Assembly: GCA_003218475.1 (NCBI GenBank)
Contig: QHNR01000007.1
Location: 1-33,611 of the forward strand
DNA length: 33,611 nt
From: Verrucomicrobiota bacterium
GTDB lineage: Bacteria > Verrucomicrobiota > Verrucomicrobiia > Chthoniobacterales > UBA10450
Direction: 5' to 3'
Shown: piece after piece, positions 30,637-33,611 of the stretch
Layout: each line of letters opens with the position of its first letter
Position numbering within the stretch: position 1 is the first letter of the stretch
The notes under the pieces: model-generated
Seen by the model: the letters and a program-made list of their open reading frames with translations, nothing else
Told to the model about the DNA's origin: nothing
Databases searched by the model: none
Translations under genes and position numbers: made by a program

Positions 30637-31941
30637 ATGGAGCCGAAGCCTGCCATCGCTGTCGTTTTTCAGCACATCGGCCCGTATCATCATGCCCGGC
30701 TCAACGCTGCAGCAGAGAAATTGCTGGCAACCGGTTTGGAGTGGTCCGCCAGGGAGTATTACCCCTGGGGGGCAGCGGCCTCTCTAGCGCGGTACCACAA
30801 AGTTTCTCTCTTCCCAGAAGCAGGAGACTGTTTCCCGGGAAACGCCCAGCTTCGGCGAGCGTTTTACGCAACGTTGCAACGGGCCAGGCCCGATGTGGTG
30901 GCAGTCAACGGCTGGAACGATTTTGGATCGCTGGCTGCGGCGAACTGTTGCGTGTGCCACGGAATACCCATGGTGGTCATGTCGGAGAGCGCTCGCGGTG
31001 ACGAGCCTCGCACGTGGTGGAAGGAGATGATTAAGCGACGGATTGTTGATCTTTACTCTGCCGCGCTCGTAGGCGGTCAGCGTCACGTTGAGTATCTCGT
31101 TGAACTTGGTATGCCTCGCGATCGAATCTTCACCGGCTACGATGTGGTCGATAACGCTTACTTTGCGCGACGCACTCTCGAGATCCGAAAGTCCCACCTT
31201 CGCCAAGGCTACGGCGGGCAAGCTGCATTCGAAATTCGAAAAAAGTATGGGTTGCCGGAGAATTACTTCCTTGCGTCGGCGCGGTTTATTGAAAAGAAGA
31301 ATCTCCCGAGACTTATCAGAGCCTACGCGGAATATCGGCAGAGATCAGAAGTCATCCGCCTTCGCCAAGGCTACGGCGGACAGAAAGGTCAGACCTCAGC
31401 GGTCAGCGGCGAGAACGCGCCATGGGACCTCGTGCTGTTGGGTGATGGTCCACTTCGGAAAACTCTTAACTCTCAACTCTCAACTCTCAACTTACACCCC
31501 CACGTGCATCTTCCCGGCTTTAAACCATACGACGAGTTACCGGTTTACTATGCGTTGGCGAGCGCGTTCGTCCATGCAAGCACGACTGAGCAATGGGGGC
31601 TGGTTGTGAATGAAGCTCTCGCGTCTGGGTTGCCGGTGATTGTGTCGAGCCGGTGTGGGTGCGTGCCGGAGCTCGTGCAAGACAACGGGTTCACATTTGA
31701 TCCAGTCGATGAACATGAGTTGGCCTCGCGGCTGTCAACCATGGCTTCGTTGTCACACGATGAGCGACAGCGTCTCGGCGATGCGAGCTACCGGATCGCT
31801 ATGAATTTCGCGCCGGAACGTTTCGGCGCGGGCTTGGAACAAGCCGCGCACCTGGCGCTGAGGGACCCAAGCAAGGCCTCGCTGCTCGGCCGTGTGTTGA
31901 TCAGACTGCTCTCGCAAATGCGCGCGCCCCAGCCTCCATGA
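30637..31941 (+). CDS. GT4-family glycosyltransferase with repeat insertions
   Basis: A 434-residue GT-B enzyme that should transfer a sugar from a nucleotide-sugar donor. GGGAGGT at about 30613-30619 lies rather far upstream of the ATG. The N-domain begins MEPKPAIAVVFQHIG. The C-domain has LASARFIEKKNLPRLIRAY, VLLGDGPLRKTL and the donor-site E-x7-E in TTEQWGLVVNEALASGLPV. Three stretches look inserted into loops: HLRQGYGGQAA, VIRLRQGYGGQKG and LNSQLSTLN. All keep the frame and none breaks a core motif, so activity is plausible. The gene overlaps the next by ATGA. A relic of a second copy of its 5' end lies at 28626. Confidence 0.88.
   Translation: MEPKPAIAVVFQHIGPYHHARLNAAAEKLLATGLEWSAREYYPWGAAASLARYHKVSLFPEAGDCFPGNAQLRRAFYATLQRARPDVVAVNGWNDFGSLAAANCCVCHGIPMVVMSESARGDEPRTWWKEMIKRRIVDLYSAALVGGQRHVEYLVELGMPRDRIFTGYDVVDNAYFARRTLEIRKSHLRQGYGGQAAFEIRKKYGLPENYFLASARFIEKKNLPRLIRAYAEYRQRSEVIRLRQGYGGQKGQTSAVSGENAPWDLVLLGDGPLRKTLNSQLSTLNLHPHVHLPGFKPYDELPVYYALASAFVHASTTEQWGLVVNEALASGLPVIVSSRCGCVPELVQDNGFTFDPVDEHELASRLSTMASLSHDERQRLGDASYRIAMNFAPERFGAGLEQAAHLALRDPSKASLLGRVLIRLLSQMRAPQPP
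31198..31217 (+). repeat. CTTCGCCAAGGCTACGG repeat, copy 1 (in frame)
   Basis: A 20-nt core, identical to 31360-31379, that encodes LRQGYGG inside the glycosyltransferase. It is flanked by GAGATCCGAAA before and GAAATTCGAAA after (EIRK on both sides), which may be a duplicated flank. Confidence 0.8.
31360..31379 (+). repeat. CTTCGCCAAGGCTACGG repeat, copy 2 (in frame)
   Basis: An identical 20-nt core in the same reading frame as copy 1, 142 bp after it, encoding LRQGYGG. The bases just outside (CC before, CA after) are partly shared too. Confidence 0.8.
31461..31495 (+). repeat. Heptamer tandem repeat inside a coding region
   Basis: Five 7-bp units: AACTCTT, AACTCTC, AACTCTC, AACTCTC, AACTTAC. 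The array encodes the low-complexity NSQLSTLN segment of the glycosyltransferase. Loss or gain of one unit would shift the frame. Confidence 0.8.
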
Positions 31942-33173
31942 AGATCGGTTTTTTGGTCGGCAGCGTCTCGCGCGAAGCAGGCGGGTTATTTCAAAGCGTG
32001 CGCGGGCTTGCTAAGGCGGTGATGTCGAAGGACACGACGGCGCGCGTGTTCGGCATCAGCGACAAAAAGAGCGCTGTCGATTCACTCGCGTGGCAGCCGC
32101 TTTCTGTTTATACGTTCCAACCACGATTCCGCGCCTGGGGCTACTCAAACCAACTCTTGCCTGCTTTGTTCCGAGCCGATCTCGACATTCTGTCCACCCA
32201 CGGCTTGTGGAAATATTGCTCCGTTGCTTCGCATCAATGGCATCGCCGGACGGGGCGGCCGTACATCGTTCATTCGCACGGCATGTTGGAGCGATGGGCG
32301 TTGCAAAATGCAAAGTGGAAAAAACAAATCGCTGCGCTGCTTTATGAACATACGCATCTGCGCGACGCGGCGTGCCTGCGCGCTTTGTGCGAAGCGGAAG
32401 CGCAATCCATCCGCGCCTACGGAATGCGCAGCCCGATTTGCATCATTCCCAATGGCGTTGATTTGCCAGAGCTGGTCGAGAGTTCAGCGGTGGAAGTAGA
32501 GAGCCCGCTATTTCAAAAATTTGCTCAAGGCCGAAAAGTTCTGCTCTACCTGGGCAGACTTCATCCAAAGAAAAACGTGGCCAGTTTGATTCGCGCTTGG
32601 AAACAAACGCTCAACTCCGATCGTCCGATCAGCGAGAGCTGGGTCCTGGCTATCGTCGGATGGGATCAGGGCGGGTACGACCGAACACTAAAGCAACTCG
32701 CAAATGATCGTGGCCTTTTGTTTGCGGACGTTAGTAGTGACAGGACAGAACTCAGCCGACAGCAGTCGACAGCTCCATCTCTTGCCTTCCTTGGACCGCA
32801 ATTCGGGGCCGAGAAAAATGCATGTTATCGCGCGTGCGACGCATTCAGCTTGCCGTCATTGAGTGAAGGTCTGCCGATGACGGTGCTGGAAGCATGGGCG
32901 TATGGGAAGCCGGTAGTAATGACGCCCGAATGCAATTTGCCCGAAGGCTTCGCTGCCGGAGCTGCGTTACAAATTGGAACCACGCCGGAGGAAATTGCCG
33001 CTGGTCTAAAACAACTGAACGAAATGAGTGACGACGATCGAAGAACAATGGGCGCTCGTGGCCGCAGTCTAGTCGCGACAAAATTTTCATGGCCGCGAAT
33101 TGGTGAACAGATGCGGTTGGTGTACGACTGGGTGCTCGGTGGCGGACCAACACCGCGGACCGTGAGATTGTAG
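31938..33173 (+). CDS. GT4-family glycosyltransferase
   Basis: A 411-residue GT-B enzyme whose ATG overlaps the stop of the preceding transferase, so the two are coupled. The N-terminus MKIGFLVGSVSREAGGLFQSV has the Gly-rich acceptor-side loop. HSHGMLERWALQ and IPNGVDLPELV are typical of the family. The donor domain has YLGRLHPKKNVASLIRAWKQ and the E-x7-E in LSEGLPMTVLEAWAYGKPVV, then TPECNLPEGFAAGAALQIG. It probably acts in the same surface-polysaccharide pathway as the previous two genes. A hydrophilic stretch near residues 265-280 (DVSSDRTELSRQQSTAPS) looks like a tolerated loop expansion. The acceptor and sugar cannot be read from the sequence. Confidence 0.9.
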   Translation: MKIGFLVGSVSREAGGLFQSVRGLAKAVMSKDTTARVFGISDKKSAVDSLAWQPLSVYTFQPRFRAWGYSNQLLPALFRADLDILSTHGLWKYCSVASHQWHRRTGRPYIVHSHGMLERWALQNAKWKKQIAALLYEHTHLRDAACLRALCEAEAQSIRAYGMRSPICIIPNGVDLPELVESSAVEVESPLFQKFAQGRKVLLYLGRLHPKKNVASLIRAWKQTLNSDRPISESWVLAIVGWDQGGYDRTLKQLANDRGLLFADVSSDRTELSRQQSTAPSLAFLGPQFGAEKNACYRACDAFSLPSLSEGLPMTVLEAWAYGKPVVMTPECNLPEGFAAGAALQIGTTPEEIAAGLKQLNEMSDDDRRTMGARGRSLVATKFSWPRIGEQMRLVYDWVLGGGPTPRTVRL

Positions 33174-33270
33174 CATTCTGCAGCACCTTTCGCGGAGCGT
33201 CACTAGCACCGCGCTCTGAGGGTATTTGACGCTTTTCGCTAACGTCGTTTTCTGAGACTCTGGTGCCGTA

Positions 33271-33611
33271 ATGCTGGCAAAAATTTATTCCGCTGCCGTT
33301 TACGGCGTGGATGCATACGAAGTGGAGATCGAAGTAAACGGGGCGGGCGGCGACCCGAACATTGTGATTGTTGGGTTGCCGGATGCAGCGGTGAAGGAAA
33401 GCCGGGATCGTGTCACAACTGCGATCGCAAATAGCGGCTATTATTGGCCACGCGGTCGCACGACGATCAATCTTGCTCCGGCAGACATCAAAAAGGAGGG
33501 CCCGAGTTTCGATTTGCCGATTGCTCTTGGGATGATCGCCGTCACCGAGAACCTGGACAGTTCGCCGTTCGAGAATTTTAGCTTCGTCGGTGAGCTCGCC
33601 TTGGACGGTTC
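33271..33611 (+). CDS. comM: ComM/YifB-family Mg-chelatase-like AAA ATPase, N-terminal part
   Basis: The frame is open from the ATG at 33271 to the window end (113 codons). The N-terminus MLAKIYSAAVYGVDAYEVEI, VGLPDAAVKESRDRV, TINLAPADIKKEGPSFDLPI and ALGMIAV are hallmarks of the ComM/YifB family N-terminal (Lon-substrate-like) domain; the AAA core would lie beyond the edge. ComM is a hexameric helicase that promotes branch migration when transformed DNA is integrated. It is separated from the glycosyltransferases by 97 bp in which I see no convincing promoter, and is presumably an independent housekeeping gene. Confidence 0.9.
   Translation, partial: MLAKIYSAAVYGVDAYEVEIEVNGAGGDPNIVIVGLPDAAVKESRDRVTTAIANSGYYWPRGRTTINLAPADIKKEGPSFDLPIALGMIAVTENLDSSPFENFSFVGELALDG

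Noticed and set aside
33226-33231. TTGACG as a -35 box for the comM-like gene
   Set aside because: No acceptable -10 hexamer lies 16-18 bp downstream.

Overview
The window reads as one strand of a soil-type Gram-negative bacterium, most likely Verrucomicrobiota (Chthoniobacterales/Udaeobacter-like), with Acidobacteriota as the main alternative. The reasons are the tandem array of MacB-like permeases of the ADOP type (TIGR03434), the N-terminus of a ComM/YifB protein at the right edge, and dispersed TTTGGAGTGCG hairpin repeats and in-frame RLRQGYGGQ repeats that I associate from memory with such genomes. I could not run a search, so the phylum call is an inference. Every convincing gene is on the + strand. 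I found no rRNA, tRNA, CRISPR array or insertion sequence.

Region 1 (1-22192) is a very long efflux-type locus. It opens with an NtrY-like sensor kinase. A 231-bp gap follows that holds a palindromic repeat element, a five-unit heptamer repeat and a perfect-match sigma-54 promoter (1529-1545). Then come a small membrane ORF, one HlyD/MacA adaptor, one canonical MacB/LolD-type ATPase and four ADOP permeases (3996-13920). After a 97-bp gap there is a second ATPase with altered signature and D-loop motifs, then three more intact permeases and one collapsed permease relic (14018-22192). Genes are spaced by -8 to about 100 bp, so one transcript of about 20.6 kb from the sigma-54 promoter is plausible. 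The likely system is a MacAB-like tripartite machine with one adaptor, two ATPase types and seven live permeases. No outer-membrane TolC gene is in view, and the NtrC-like response regulator expected to partner the kinase would lie left of the window.

Region 2 (22193-28707) holds a secreted LolA-like protein, a large secreted Asp-box (BNR/sortilin-like) beta-propeller protein whose signal peptide is partly encoded by a copy of the hairpin repeat, and a class III adenylate cyclase/TPR gene broken by one stop codon and one frameshift. It ends in a short decayed stretch containing a relic of the 5' end of a glycosyltransferase gene.

Region 3 (28708-33173) is a surface-polysaccharide type locus: a glutamine-hydrolysing asparagine synthetase homologue and two GT4 glycosyltransferases. 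The first glycosyltransferase carries two copies of a 20-nt repeat and a heptamer array inside its reading frame. The window ends inside the N-terminus of a ComM/YifB-type AAA ATPase gene (33271 onward).
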